In this document: piece by piece, positions 11,761 through 22,782 of the stretch
Position numbering within the stretch: the stretch's first letter is position 1
Layout: each line of letters starts with the position of its first letter
Assembly: GCA_050084985.1 (NCBI GenBank)
Contig: JBITNC010000001.1
Span: 152,582,001-152,646,000 of the forward strand
Source of the DNA: Nageia nagi
Lineage: Eukaryota > Pinophyta
Direction of reading: 5' to 3'
DNA length: 64,000 bases
Notes under the pieces: generated by a model
Seen by the model: only the letters and a program-made list of their open reading frames with translations
Database searches by the model: none
Told to the model about the DNA's origin: nothing
Translations under genes and position numbers: made by a program

Positions 11761-11899
11761 ATCACTTGATTAACATCATTAACAACATTGCCCTGTTGTT
11801 ATCTTCATTTTGGTCATGTTTATTTCCACTTCCCCTAAATATGAGAGTTTTTCCCTTTTTATTTTATTTTATTTTGGATTCTTATTTCTTAAATAGCCT

Positions 11900-12505
11900 T
11901 GAGAAAAAGAATTGTACTAGCAATCTAGCAATTCATGCCCTTTCTTACCATAAATCAATCAACTTTTTTGTTGCTTGTCAATTGATTGTGGGGGATTTTT
12001 GCTTTTATCTTTCTTGCCTTTTTGATTTAACATCATAGCTTGCTCCTCTTCATTCAAATTTGCATTAGAGGCTTCCTCTAGCTACAACATATTCACCATC
12101 TTTTCAAAGGTCAATTTCTAATCCAAAATGTTCAAGGTCATCATAAAGGTATGAAACATCTCTGGGAGTGCTCTCAAAATAATAGGCACCAGTGATGTTT
12201 CTTCCATATTCTCTCCTAGTGCTTGTAGGAAGGCTCAGAGTTCTAAAATATGATGAAGGAAGGACTCCAAGATCTCTCCATTCTTCAATCGAAGATTGTG
12301 TAATTGGTCTTGTAGGTGTAGAATTTGATTTTGATTATTGGATTCAAAAACTTGTTGCAACTTTGTCTACGCATCATCCGCTGCTGTGCTAACAATTCTC
12401 CATAAATCTTCAAAGCAAAAAATGACCTAAATCTTCATCTTACAAGTAGCATAATTGTCTCCTTTCAACACTTGGGAGTTAGGGAGTAAAATTTTGGGGG
12501 TGGTT
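11900..12505 (-). pseudogene. copia gag (copy 1)
   Basis: Starting near 12500: LPNSQVLKGDNYATCKMKI, then HNLRLKNGEILESFLHHIL, SLVPIILRALPEMFHTFMM, NANLNEEEQAMMLNQKGKK, ending in a degraded zinc knuckle (YGKKGHE). These blocks follow the standard copia gag order (UBN2-type domain, then CCHC). Four or more stops interrupt it. Confidence 0.8.
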
Positions 12506-13967
12506 TGGGCAATTTTTAAATTGCAAGTTTCAATCTTTAGTCATTAATCACTCTTTGAAGTGTGCAAAAAATTTGAATCTCATCTTTCAAATTTATCTTC
12601 AAGGTTCAATTTAAATCGCCTTTGAGGTATTAATTGATTGAGTTGGCTAAAAAAATAAAATTATTTAATACCTTTAATTTGAATCATGCACTTAAAATAT
12701 TAAAAGTACATGTCAAAAAAGTATATTTAAATGATAAGAGAGGGTTTGAACTCTCGATTTCTTCTCTTCAAACTTGTGCTTTTCCAAGGCACCAAAGGCT
12801 TCACTTTAATTAGATAAGGACTTGGAATTCTTTTGTTTGTCTCCAAGTTTTAAGGTTCTCCATTTTTGATTTTCTTATGGGAAAAATTTATTATATTTTT
12901 TAAATTTCTCCAAAATTCATTAATATGCTCCTTTAAATGAATTTGGTGGGCACAAATATTTAAATATCTCCTCCTTTTTAATAAAAAAAGATACAAAATT
13001 TCTTGGATACAATATATAATCTCAACAATTAATTTAATGGGTTCCAAATATACTATCAAATAATGTATATGATTCAAAAGTTGAACATTTGCATTTGTTT
13101 TTAACTCATTAATTTGATTGGATGTGAATCAACTTTGTATTTCACCACTTCACTGTCTGGATTCACGACCTGGGCGTGAGTTTGGCTGCTCACAGAGAAT
13201 GGCTGAGCGCTGCTGGTGGCGCAAGGAGACGTTGCTGGGAGGTTGTGCTTTGCTTCAAGGAGGCTGGGCTGGACGCAGTGTTGGGCATTGGGTGGATTAA
13301 GCATGAGGCTGTATGGGTTCAAATGGAGAGACGCCTAGGATGGAGCAACAACAATTGTTCTCAACATACATACTGCACTCTATGCTCTACAACACGCTGG
13401 GAGACTACAATAGGTTTGTGGCTGTTGGGTACACGCTGGATGCGTCGGTCACACAATGTGGGGAGAATACTTGGCGCTTTACCGAGGTTGCGTTTGTGCA
13501 ACATGTGAGGGGAGAGGAGGAGGATGCAGGCTATACTTAGAAGAGTTTTTGGTAGTATGGACTTATTGTTTATTGCAAACAAATTACACACTATAGGCTA
13601 CGCGCTTTATCATGTCTACAGATTTATTCTTCACGCTGGGCAAAATGTGTCTGTAAATACACGTACACGCTACTCAAACATTCTTCATAGAGTTTTTGCT
13701 GTGCAGGGTGGGTGGATTTGCTGGGAAAATCTCACATCATTCTCTATCTTCAACTTCTGAGCTTGGTGAGAATTTGCAGATTGATTCCAGCAAAGCAAGC
13801 TGGTCTACAAATCAACACCTCTAAATATTTTTGCAAGGGTGCTAGGCACTCCTTTACATATCTCTCTCAAGAGTCTCTCTTTCCATTATTTTTCTAGTAC
13901 CAATCATCCCAAGGGCAAATGGAGCAAAGAGAACTATCTCATAGAAAAAACAAGGATCCACCATGGA
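12506..13967. other. Expanded leader of copia copy 1 with a GC-richer block at 13,140-13,560
   Basis: A copia leader is normally short, but here about 1.46 kb lies between PBS and gag. It holds a tRNA-like relic (12732-12803) and a block at 13140-13560 that is close to half G+C, against about 30% around it, with several ACACGCTGG/CACGCTGGG words. Many overlapping open frames exist there because AT stops are rare. None resembles a known protein. Likely one or more old insertions. Confidence 0.5.
12732..12803 (-). pseudogene. tRNA-like / SINE-like relic
   Basis: On the minus strand TTTGGTGCCTTGGAAAAGCA resembles a pol III A box and GAGAGTTCAAACCCTCTC a B box with T-arm pairing, about 35 nt apart. 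No full cloverleaf forms. Confidence 0.35.
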
Positions 13968-13979
13968 GTTCTGTTATCA
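13968..13979 (-). other. Primer-binding site of copia copy 1
   Basis: On the minus strand, next to the 5' LTR: TGATAACAGAAC. It matches 9 of 12 positions of TGGTATCAGAGC, the usual plant copia site complementary to initiator tRNA-Met. Confidence 0.7.
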
Positions 13980-14203
13980 TATTTGAGAATAACCCAGAGA
14001 GTGCTTTGCATTATTGAGGAATATGTTTTAAGTACATGAGTATTGGGGAGTGAGATTCCCATAGAATAACTATATGAGGAACCATAAACCCTAATATTAA
14101 AGTAAACATTAGTAATGTTAATAATATATTAACATTACATTATTACAATTATAGATATCTAGATGTATCTATTTATCTATTATATTATTTATTCTAATGT
14201 GAC
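13980..14203 (-). repeat. 5' LTR of copia copy 1
   Basis: About 224 bp, direct repeat of 8586-8804, ending at the primer-binding site. Confidence 0.85.
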
Positions 14204-14731
14204 CACAATAACTGCTTATTAGCTTTTGGAAAAAGGTTTTTTGATTGACCATGCACCATATGCCTCATGATCATTTGTATCCTTATATAAATATCATAGA
14301 TCTCTTGGAAAAGACAAGTCACCAACACTCTCCAATGGTAGATCAATTGGCTCCTCATTTGCACTAGTAGTATGTGCCAATGATTTTTGAAGTTTTCTTC
14401 TTGTACTTGTTATTCCCTCTTCATTTGATGAATTTGCACATTGTACTTGTCATTGGGTCTAATTAAATCATCAATGGAAATAAGATATATTTATTTTATT
14501 TTATTATATATAATTAAATAAGAATCCAAAAACTAGATCAAAATTTGATTCTAATTATTTCACAATCATAATCATCATCTTTTTAAGAAGAGTGTTTCTC
14601 TAACATTAACCATGATATTAAGTTAAATATTGCACATAATATCATTAAAGTAGGAATTTAAATGATCTTACATTTTTACATATCTAATGAAATTCATATT
14701 GATTAATGACATATAACTCGTCCTCATGCCC

Positions 14732-14888
14732 TCCTATGAAGAATTGATGGCATCTCTTCATCATCATTTTTGGATGATATATTCATCCTCCTTTGATGAA
14801 TTTATGGTATCTCATCATCATCATATGACATATACATTCTCCTCTAATGAATTGATGGTGGCTCTTCAATATCGGATGACACATCAGT
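14732..14888. repeat. Three-copy ~54-bp tandem repeat
   Basis: Units begin TCCTATGAAGAATTGATGG, TCCTTTGATGAATTTATGG and TCCTCTAATGAATTGATGG at 14732, 14789 and 14840 (spacings 57 and 51). Each ends in a CATCATCAT-type stretch. On the minus strand the units read as Asp/Glu-rich peptide with stops. Confidence 0.7.
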
Positions 14889-14929
14889 CTACTTATACCT
14901 CCACATGGTCAAATACTTGCTTTAAAATA

Positions 14930-16335
14930 AAAAAAAAATAAAAAATAATTACTCACATTATAAACTTTATAAATAAATAATATTTTTATAAACCCTAACA
15001 AATATATATAAGTCATAAACTATTTTATTTTATTTTGATTTGATTTGATTTTTATTTTAACTTATTTTAATATGTATTAATTTATTTTATTATTTATTTT
15101 TATTTTAGATTATTATTTTATAATTTTATTTTAATTTAATTTTCAATTTAAATTATTTCATCATTTATTAATTTAATTTATTACTAATTTATTATTTTAT
15201 TATATTGTTATTTCACTTTTATTGAAATATCACTCTAGGAGTGATGCTAGAAAGGCATCACTAATAATTGCAAATAACATTAGGAATAGAGAAAAAACGA
15301 TAGGGTTAACCTTACTTCTTGTCATTTTCATTATAAATGTTATTTGTTTTGGAGAGAGAGGGTTCTTACTAACCTATTTTGGTAAGAAAAGAGTTTGTAC
15401 AATAAACCTATCACTAGGTAAGTATTTTTTCAAATTTCTCAAATGAGGGTTTTCATCCACCCTCATTTGTTTTTTTAGTTTTTTCTTTAATTTTTTTTGG
15501 TTTTTCTAGAATTTTCTAGGTATTTTCCTAATTTTTCATGTTTTTTTTACTGTTATAAGGTTTTGTCTAATTTTTCATGTTATTTTTTTGGTTAATTTTC
15601 TAAAATTTTGTTAATTTTATAGGGGTTTTCTAAGTTTTGCTATGATTTTTACAAGATTTTTCAATATTTTTTAAAAATTCACCACAAAATATAAAATTGA
15701 GAGAAAGAACAATATAAGAAAAAATATACCTATCATAATTCAAAGCTAATGACCTCTTTCAATGTGAAATCTACAATTGAATTATTTTTCACTCCAAATC
15801 CTCAATTTCTCTACTACCATTTGGAGTTTTATTTTGCACCTCAAATATTGAATAATACCTCTTGTGAAATAAATATTAATAAATTCATAAGTAATTTTTT
15901 ATAATTAATATTTTTTTTGAAAAATTCTTTTTTAAATTTATAACATTAGACTAATATTAAGTTATTTTTTTATAATTTTTTTTAATAAAATTTAAGTTAA
16001 CTTCTTTTATAAAAAATAGATCATTTTTTTTAAAAAAATTAAGTTTGTTTTCATAAATTTTTAGGTTATTTTTTTTATAAAAATTAGGTTAGTTTTTTAA
16101 TAAAATTTTAGGTTAGTTTTTTTATAAAAAAATTAGGTTAGTTTTTTTACAAAATTTTAGAGCTATATATATATATATATATTTAATTATGATAATAGGA
16201 TTAATTTTTTTAAAATTTGTGAAATTAAGTTTAAATATTTTTTTAAAATTTATGACATTACGTTTATATATTTTTAGATTTATGAATTAGTTCTTTCTTT
16301 TATTATACTAATAATTTATTAATTTTTTTATTACT
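14930..16335. other. Very AT-rich intergenic tract with simple repeats
   Basis: Runs of TTTTATTTTATT (15010-15200), repeated AGGTTAGTTTTTTTATAAAAA words (15960-16160, roughly 27-30 bp apart) and an AT dinucleotide run at 16164-16182. A short open stretch at 15222-15446 has no recognised similarity. Confidence 0.6.
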
Positions 16336-16344
16336 TTTATTTAG

Positions 16345-18105
16345 TGATTATCATGGAAAAAAATAGAAAATTAGGAAAGGAAGTATCAAAAGATAATCCA
16401 ATGGACAAGAGTGATTTTGTAAGTATCAATATGTATTAATGTAATATCAATATATTTTATTTAATACTATTCATTTCATAAGGAAAATAACTTATTTTTT
16501 ATAGGCTAAGGTAGTCATTTTGTTTTGAAATTCACCAAAAAATTAATCATCACTAAAAAAATAGAGGAATAGATGGGTATCACTCCTTCTCATCCCATAG
16601 ATGTCATCACATCATAGCCTCCAAGCACTCCACATGGTAATATTTTTTATTTACTAATTTTTAGAAAATGAATATTGGAATAACATTTAATTTTTTTAAT
16701 TAATTTTTTTTAATTAATTTATCCAATTTATCAATAAACATGATATAAGTATTAAAAATGTAGAATTAGTTAATCATGAGGTTACATTTACGATGTCAAA
16801 GGGAGCAAAAGGAGAGGAAAAGGAATTGAAATAAAAGTGAAATTGGATGTTGAAGTCAATGACCACTATGTTAGTAAAAGTTGATGTTTGAAAATTATAT
16901 ATGTATATGTTGATTTTCAATATATTAAATTATTAATATTTTCAAATATTTTTTAGGGTCCTTTTTTTTACAAACAACTTTGGGATGCCATGATGTTAGA
17001 GTTTGGTCTAACATTGCATGGTGAATAGAGAAAATAAAACATAGAAGGTATGTATGTTTTTTTATAGATTATAATTAATATTTTTTTTCTTAGTTTGAAA
17101 AAAATTGAAATAATTTTAAAATATATTTTGTAGGCAAGAAAAAAAAATATCTTCCCTTAGAAGAGATTTTTGTGATATGTGGAGTGCAAACAAAGCACTC
17201 CATAAGGAGAGTTAAAATATAAATTAGAGAAAGGATAAGTTGACAAGATGGATAAAATATATTCAACATGAGCATATTGGTAAAAAGAAATCATCTAGTT
17301 GTGACAAAAAAGTATGAAAGATAATGGTTAAAAGAGTGAATGATGAGAATTCATGTCACAAGTCCACAAGTGAACCTTCCCAATAGAAAAATATGCTCTT
17401 CAACAAATTTTTAGATTTACTTACATTGCTACCATTGGTACAAATTAAATAGGAAGCACATGAAAACATGGTATTGAAGCCAAGTTTATGACTATATTTA
17501 AGGAATTATTCAATATTTTAAAACAAATAGTTAAATATTTATAATTTTGTTAGATAGTGAGTTATTTGATACTATTTAATTATATATATATATTTTTTAT
17601 AGTTGAAGATATACAAAAAACTTCTGATAGAACAAAAATTAGCATATGGCTTTAAATATGGTTTGATGTGGCTACAAACTATGATAGAGGAAGGGGTAAG
17701 TAATTAGCATACATAACTCACTTTCTATCTTTAGGATATATAACCCATCATATATTATTATTCACCTTACTATGTTGTCCTTGTTAACTAATATTTATTT
17801 AATTATTATTTTGAAGGGGAGTTCAATAGTATCTCATGATTAGGATCAAACTATCGAAGATAGTTGTAGTCATGGTGGTGGTGATGTTACTAGTGGTGGT
17901 GCCCATAATGGGGATGATGAAGATAGTAGTAGTATTAGTAGTAGTAGTAGTAGTGAATCAAATGATGAGGATAGGCATGGTGGTGGATCAAATGATGAGA
18001 CCATTAGGCGTGGTGGTGGATCAGATGATGAGACCATTAGGCATGATGGTTGTGTTCATGATTATAGTATTAATTCTAATATTGATATTGATTTATGTTC
18101 AAGTT
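16345..18105 (+). pseudogene. Decayed multi-exon-like frame ending in an acidic Ser/Gly repeat
   Basis: Several short coding-like pieces lie in one direction: KNRKLGKEVSKDNPMDKSDF near 16355, GKGIEIKVKLDVEVNDHYVS near 16820, FYKQLWDAMMLEFGLTLHGE near 16965, and a 3' piece at 17830-18105. The last reads CSHGGGDVTSGGAHNGDDED, a serine run, two copies of GGGS[ND]DETIR (33-bp repeat at about 17981-18050), and a stop. The AT-rich spacers could be introns. The combination loosely recalls the N-terminal proteins of plant CACTA-type transposons, but no catalytic motif is seen, so I leave it unnamed. Confidence 0.3.
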
Positions 18106-18359
18106 AATTGATATTGATGTTAATTGTATTGATTATATTTTATACACTTTGAGCATATTTACTAATTATATTTATTTATTTTATTCAATAAATAAAAAAA
18201 TATATAAATATAATTAATTAATAAATAAAAATAACTATTAATAGAAATATTTTATAAATAAAAATAATTAATTAATATAATTAAATAAATAAATATAATT
18301 TATCTTGAGCAAAAGATAAAGAATAAATATAAGAAATTATAATAAAATGCTTAATCTCT

Positions 18360-18640
18360 AATGCTATACTTGATGCAAAAGTATATAGAACACTATATAT
18401 GATGCCTAACATAATGCTAAGAGTCGATGAATATGAAACTAAATGTACCTCTAAACATGATGATAAATGCCTCTATAATTGATGCTACATATGAATCCAA
18501 GTGAGTCTATATAAGATGTTAATTATGTTGCTAAGTACCTTTATACGTGATGTTAGATGATGCTAAGTGTCTCTATGTATAAAGTTAAGTTTCATTAGAG
18601 GTGACACTATGTGTGATACCATATAAAATTAAAAATGATT
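18360..18640. repeat. Degenerate short tandem repeat (GATGCTAAGTGCCTCTATA-type)
   Basis: Words like GATGCTAAGTG, CTCTATA, GTGATGTTA recur about every 30-45 bp across 280 bp with heavy divergence. Confidence 0.5.
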
Positions 18641-18660
18641 CTAGATGATGACATGCACCT

Positions 18661-18693
18661 CAAAAATGGATGCCAAAAATACATCCATTTTTG
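18661..18693. repeat. Perfect 12-bp inverted repeat
   Basis: CAAAAATGGATG and CATCCATTTTTG flank a 9-base loop. ACATG words sit outside both arms. Too small and isolated to call a transposon end. Confidence 0.7.
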
Positions 18694-18889
18694 ACATGTT
18701 GATTAGCATCAAAGTTAGTGTTAAGATTTATATAAAAAAATAAAAAATAAAATACATGTTGCAGGATGATGACAATCTTGATGGAAAACCTATGTATGTT
18801 ATTTGTGACTTATCAAATAAATCAAAATACACATACAAAAAACTAATAATAATATTGATAATAAATAAACAATTGCAAATATTAATGCT

Positions 18890-19190
18890 GATAAAAGAAT
18901 AAAAAGAGAATTTGCAAAGTTACATGAAAGTGTAGATAAAATTCTTGATGTATTATTGTAAAAGGATATTATTGAGTTACCATAAATTATTTAACATCAT
19001 TTCCCAAATGGTATTCCTAAAAATTATCATTTTGAAGAATTTTGCAACTAACATATAACTTTAGGTAACTTAACTAAAAATTATAGGGTTTTAAGAAATA
19101 TCATTCAAGATTTCATTGATCAAAAGGATATAAATATATATGTTGAGCCATCACAAGAGAAACATGATGAAGATGATATTTTATATCTCC
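18890..19190 (+). pseudogene. Ty3/gypsy gag fragment (zinc-knuckle region)
   Basis: The frame reads REFAKLHESVDKILDVL, a stop, KDIIELP, then after damage TKNYRVLRNIIQDFIDQKDI. The pattern 'LxxLxxxxIIxLP ... H..GH.T..C..LK..IQDLID' is the C-terminal part of plant gypsy gag. The cysteines and histidines are mostly lost. No LTRs could be assigned. Confidence 0.5.
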
Positions 19191-19191
19191 A

Positions 19192-19979
19192 AAATAAAAA
19201 ATAATGAATATCTTCATCAATCCTTTACCATGATTAGATCAACAACCCAAAGGATTAATTGGAATGATAGGTACTTGTGATTCTTTCAAATATTATTTCC
19301 ATAATAATTTTAGTTAAGAAGAGCATGCCAATATCCTAGCATGATAAAGAGAAGAGATTGTTAAAGTATCAAGAGTGGATCTATCAAGTCTTATAGTGAC
19401 CATGCCAAACTCAACTCTTATCACAATGTTAACATCATCCATTCTCATGATAAAAAGGTACCCATTATTTTCCCTATATATTTCAATACACATGGGTTAA
19501 AAAAGCCCACCCAAGTTTGTTGTATCATTGGTTAAATAACTTTTTCATTAATTTCTTTTATTGTATATTGTTTGTTCATAAAAATGGCTTATTGGGTACA
19601 TGTTTTTAATTTTCTATATATATATATATATATATATTTCTAAAATTTTATTGTTCTCACAACATGTACATCAGCCTTTGTTGAAGATGTAGCATGCATG
19701 CCATGCATTTTCCTAGAAAAAAAAAGAGTTCATTTCTATATTTAAGAAGAAAATAATTTTGCATCATGTTTATTGCATGCATTATATTTTTAGTTTACTA
19801 TTATTAAATTCCATATTTTACAAAAATATAAAATTTAAAATTTCATGCATATGCTACATTTATGATTGCACTTTTTGCATTTAAAAATAATTCATTACAT
19901 CATCATTCATATGTGAACCAAGATAAATTAAAATAAACATACATTCAATACAATTAATAAGATTTGTATGCAATAAAAC

Positions 19980-19980
<1 letters not shown>
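19192..19980. other. AT-rich stretch without recognised gene
   Basis: Contains a TA run at about 19616-19639. I see no coding similarity beyond the gag scrap to its left. Confidence 0.5.

Positions 19981-19982
<2 letters not shown>

Positions 19983-20038
<56 letters not shown>
19983..20038. repeat. AT dinucleotide microsatellite
   Basis: An uninterrupted AT repeat of 56 bp (28 units). Confidence 0.95.
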
Positions 20039-20040
<2 letters not shown>

Positions 20041-20089
20041 TAAAATATGGTATAAAATCATGATAAGTATACATGCTAGACATGGCTAG

Positions 20090-21010
20090 CTATCCACTAC
20101 TTCCACTACCATCTCACCTATCCCTCCTAATTCTATTACGACCTGACATAGATATATTATTCATAATGAGCCCACTATTCATTAGCATACCATTAAACTT
20201 CTCATATTCCCCCTTCAGCTCTTATAGCTCATCATTCAACTTAAGCTTCTTCTTGAATTGCTTACTCATAAATATCTAAGCCTCACTAAGAGGAGGCATG
20301 TCTAATTGTTGATCATCATCCACATATACAAATTCTTCATATGAAAACTCACTATTGGATACCTCCATTTCTTTTTGATTAGACCATGGCATGTCAATTG
20401 GAACTAGGTGGATGATTTCCCACCATGCATCATACCTTGTGACCATGTTGGGGGTAGTACTGGTCTTAATCATAAAATCTCTCTCCATGGGATCCTCCCA
20501 TGTGGATCTCCATGTTGGCATAATTTGTGCATTGATAGGGGCATCCCTTTAGACTATATACCATAAGTAATATATAGGTGTAGCCGATATGTCCTTAAGA
20601 ATTTCAAATCATTTTAGCATCCTTCAAATATAATATGGATCCACATCCTTCCTCCAATACTAAAGGAATTAATGTTGGTGTACCCACGTTAGATGATGAG
20701 CATCCTCATCCCATGCATAATCATGATATACAACCTATATGATATCCTCAAGTTGTAGGCCATCCACATGATCTCTCCTCCTCACCTTGATCTTCCATGG
20801 TTCCCTATAATACTTCAACTTAGAATTCCAACATATCACAACAAGGTTTGTTTCATCCAACCTCATCCTCTCCAAATTAATCTTCCTAAATAAAATAATA
20901 TGTTCATACACCTATATCTAAACAAGTTCACCATGAGTTATATTCACATTGGATTTATCCACAACCACTATATGGTCAAATATTTATACAAATGAGTAAT
21001 AATACATGGG
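20090..21010 (-). pseudogene. Decayed unrecognised frame (possible plant-mobile-domain-like or element-borne ORF)
   Basis: On the minus strand, switching frame a few times, the sequence keeps protein-like content from about 21010 to 20090. Motifs include AWTPCIITHLYKYL, DETNLVVICWNSKLKYYREP, YHDYAWDEDAHHL, then an 81-codon open part (20521-20276) with MPTWRSTWEDPMERDFMI and SYEEFVYVDDDQQLDMPPLS. Tryptophan-rich helices of this sort occur in plant mobile domain proteins and in accessory ORFs of plant retrotransposons. That link is inference. No catalytic motif is visible. Confidence 0.35.
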
Positions 21011-21344
21011 GTCCAAGCAAAAATAGTCCCTTTAGTGTAGATCTTTTAGACTCTCCATATGAATTCAAATGAGAATGTGGAGCTATTCTTATTGAGACAT
21101 AAGAAGATGATAATGATTCAAGAAATAAATAATCACAAACTACAACCATGAGGATCAAATTAACATGTTGTGTGAAAATAAATCTTTTGCTTATCCTAAT
21201 TGTAGTCATGGTTTTTTGTCAACTAATAGGAAATATCATCAACTTGATGGTCCTTTTGAATTGTCGTATGCTTGACCAATCTCCTATAAAATGGAACCCA
21301 CCTAAAGAAATTAACCCTTTTTTAATTAAATCTTAATCTTCCAA

Positions 21345-21777
21345 GATCTTAAGAAGGCACTTTCAACATCAATACAATAGGATAATAACTAAAGTTAATC
21401 ACATATATAATATAAGATATAAAGTGGTTTCTCCCTTCTTAGGAGTACATACACTAACTAAGATCTTCTTATTCTCAAGGACCTCTCTTACAAAATATTT
21501 TCTCTCTCACACACTCTAAACCTATAGCAAAGCTTGCATTACAATTGTGTAACTAGAGAAGAGGAGGGTTATTCTCTTTTTATAAGAATAAGCCCACTCT
21601 ATAATTAATCCTTTTTCTATTTTTAATCATTTACTTATTTTTAAACTCATACCTATTTTTAATCATTCTCCTATTTACATTCCATTAATACTTTAAGGTA
21701 TCTAATGATACTTTAAGTATTAAGTGAATTTACATTAAGAAAAAATATTACACAATATTATATTACAAATTTTAACA
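21345..21777 (-). repeat. 3' LTR of copia copy 2
   Basis: On the minus strand it begins TGTTAAAATTTGTAATATAA after the purine-rich ATTAAGGTGGAG. Its first third (TTCACTTAATACTTAAAG, then a GATACCTTAA block) resembles the LTR at 58.5-59.0 kb, so the two elements belong to related families. The 3' border is approximate because no second copy is present. Confidence 0.55.
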
Positions 21778-22439
21778 CTCCACCTTAATGTAATACTAGG
21801 ATGGAGTGTACAGAGAAGAAAAAAGATAGAGTAAGAGAGAGTTATCCTGCAAAAAGATACAAGCAAAGATGAAAACTTTTACATAATTGAGAAATAATAA
21901 AGATCTTAGTTTGAGACTCATTACAATACCATTTAACAAAATTATTTACAATACAATTATTAACCATAACTAGTTTCACTGTAAGTGTAGTCAATCAATA
22001 CAGAGTTGACATATAAGCCTCCATGAGCCTACACACATAAAGTAAGTCACCTGTACTCTTAAGATGAAACTTGTAAGCTATAAGTAGCTCCTAAATAAGA
22101 TCAATTATATGCATTATATAACATTCATATCAATCAAAAGATAAATAAACTAAGTAATGTCATCCATAAACTGATTAGTGATGCATTATAAGTCATCACA
22201 AAGATGCCAAGACAATACTTATAGTCATGTGTTGTATATAAAAATATGTGTTGATAAACAATATATATATACATAAATAAGTAACTCACATATTGATAAC
22301 CAAATAGTGCTAATAAACACATACTAATTCCTCACATAGTGATAACAAAATAAAATATACCATGAGTTCCTCACATAGAGCAAACTAACCATGAAGATGT
22401 ACATTTAGATCAACACTATAAAGTAAAAATAGCCTTCTA

Positions 22440-22640
22440 AGGATGAAGTTGTCATAATAAACATAAATTCAACCTTCACTCTCCCTTCAAAATAACTTCA
22501 CTACTGTAAGAAACTTTCAAAGTGTGCACACAAAGTTTCTAAAACCAATAGTGAATAAATCAAGAGAGACAAAGTCAAATGAACAAAGCTGCAATTATTG
22601 CATCAAGAACTTTCTCCTTGATATAATGTGCTTGGATTTG
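22440..22640 (-). pseudogene. Second, damaged copy of a copia RNase H end
   Basis: The plus-strand text around ACTTTCTCCTTGATATAATG, with the following GTGCTTGGATTTGAG, parallels the CCTTCTCTCTAATGAAGTG and GGCTTGGATTTC text at 22910-22945, which encodes HFIREKVLDG on the minus strand. A partial duplication or the tail of another copia copy. Confidence 0.4.
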
Positions 22641-22782
22641 AGTTACACTATAAGTCATCACTAATATGATAAATAAAAGAATATATAAATAAAGTATACA
22701 AATCAAATAAAAGTTCAACAACTTTATTAAGAAGGAAGAAATTACAATGGATTCAACAAGAATTCAATATTTACTCTCTTTT

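Larger units (their letters stand above)
8586..14203 (-). mobile_element. Ty1/copia LTR retrotransposon (copy 1), decayed, both LTRs present
   Basis: Direct repeats at 8586-8804 and 13980-14203 flank a minus-strand copia pol. A primer-binding site abuts the right LTR and a run of six G (minus strand) abuts the left LTR, which fixes the orientation. Order on the minus strand: 5' LTR, PBS, a 1.4-kb leader containing foreign-looking sequence (12.5-13.96 kb), gag, protease, integrase, RT, RNase H, PPT, 3' LTR. Stops and frameshifts occur throughout. No clean target-site duplication could be read. Confidence 0.9.

Noticed and set aside
13118-13760. Several overlapping plus-strand open frames
   Set aside because: They arise from higher GC content and fewer stops; no frame has recognisable motifs or a preferred strand.
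17836-18111. Open frame beginning MIRIKLSKIVVVMVVV
   Set aside because: Val/Met-rich by-product. The neighbouring frame with the Ser/Gly/Asp tail is the protein-like one.
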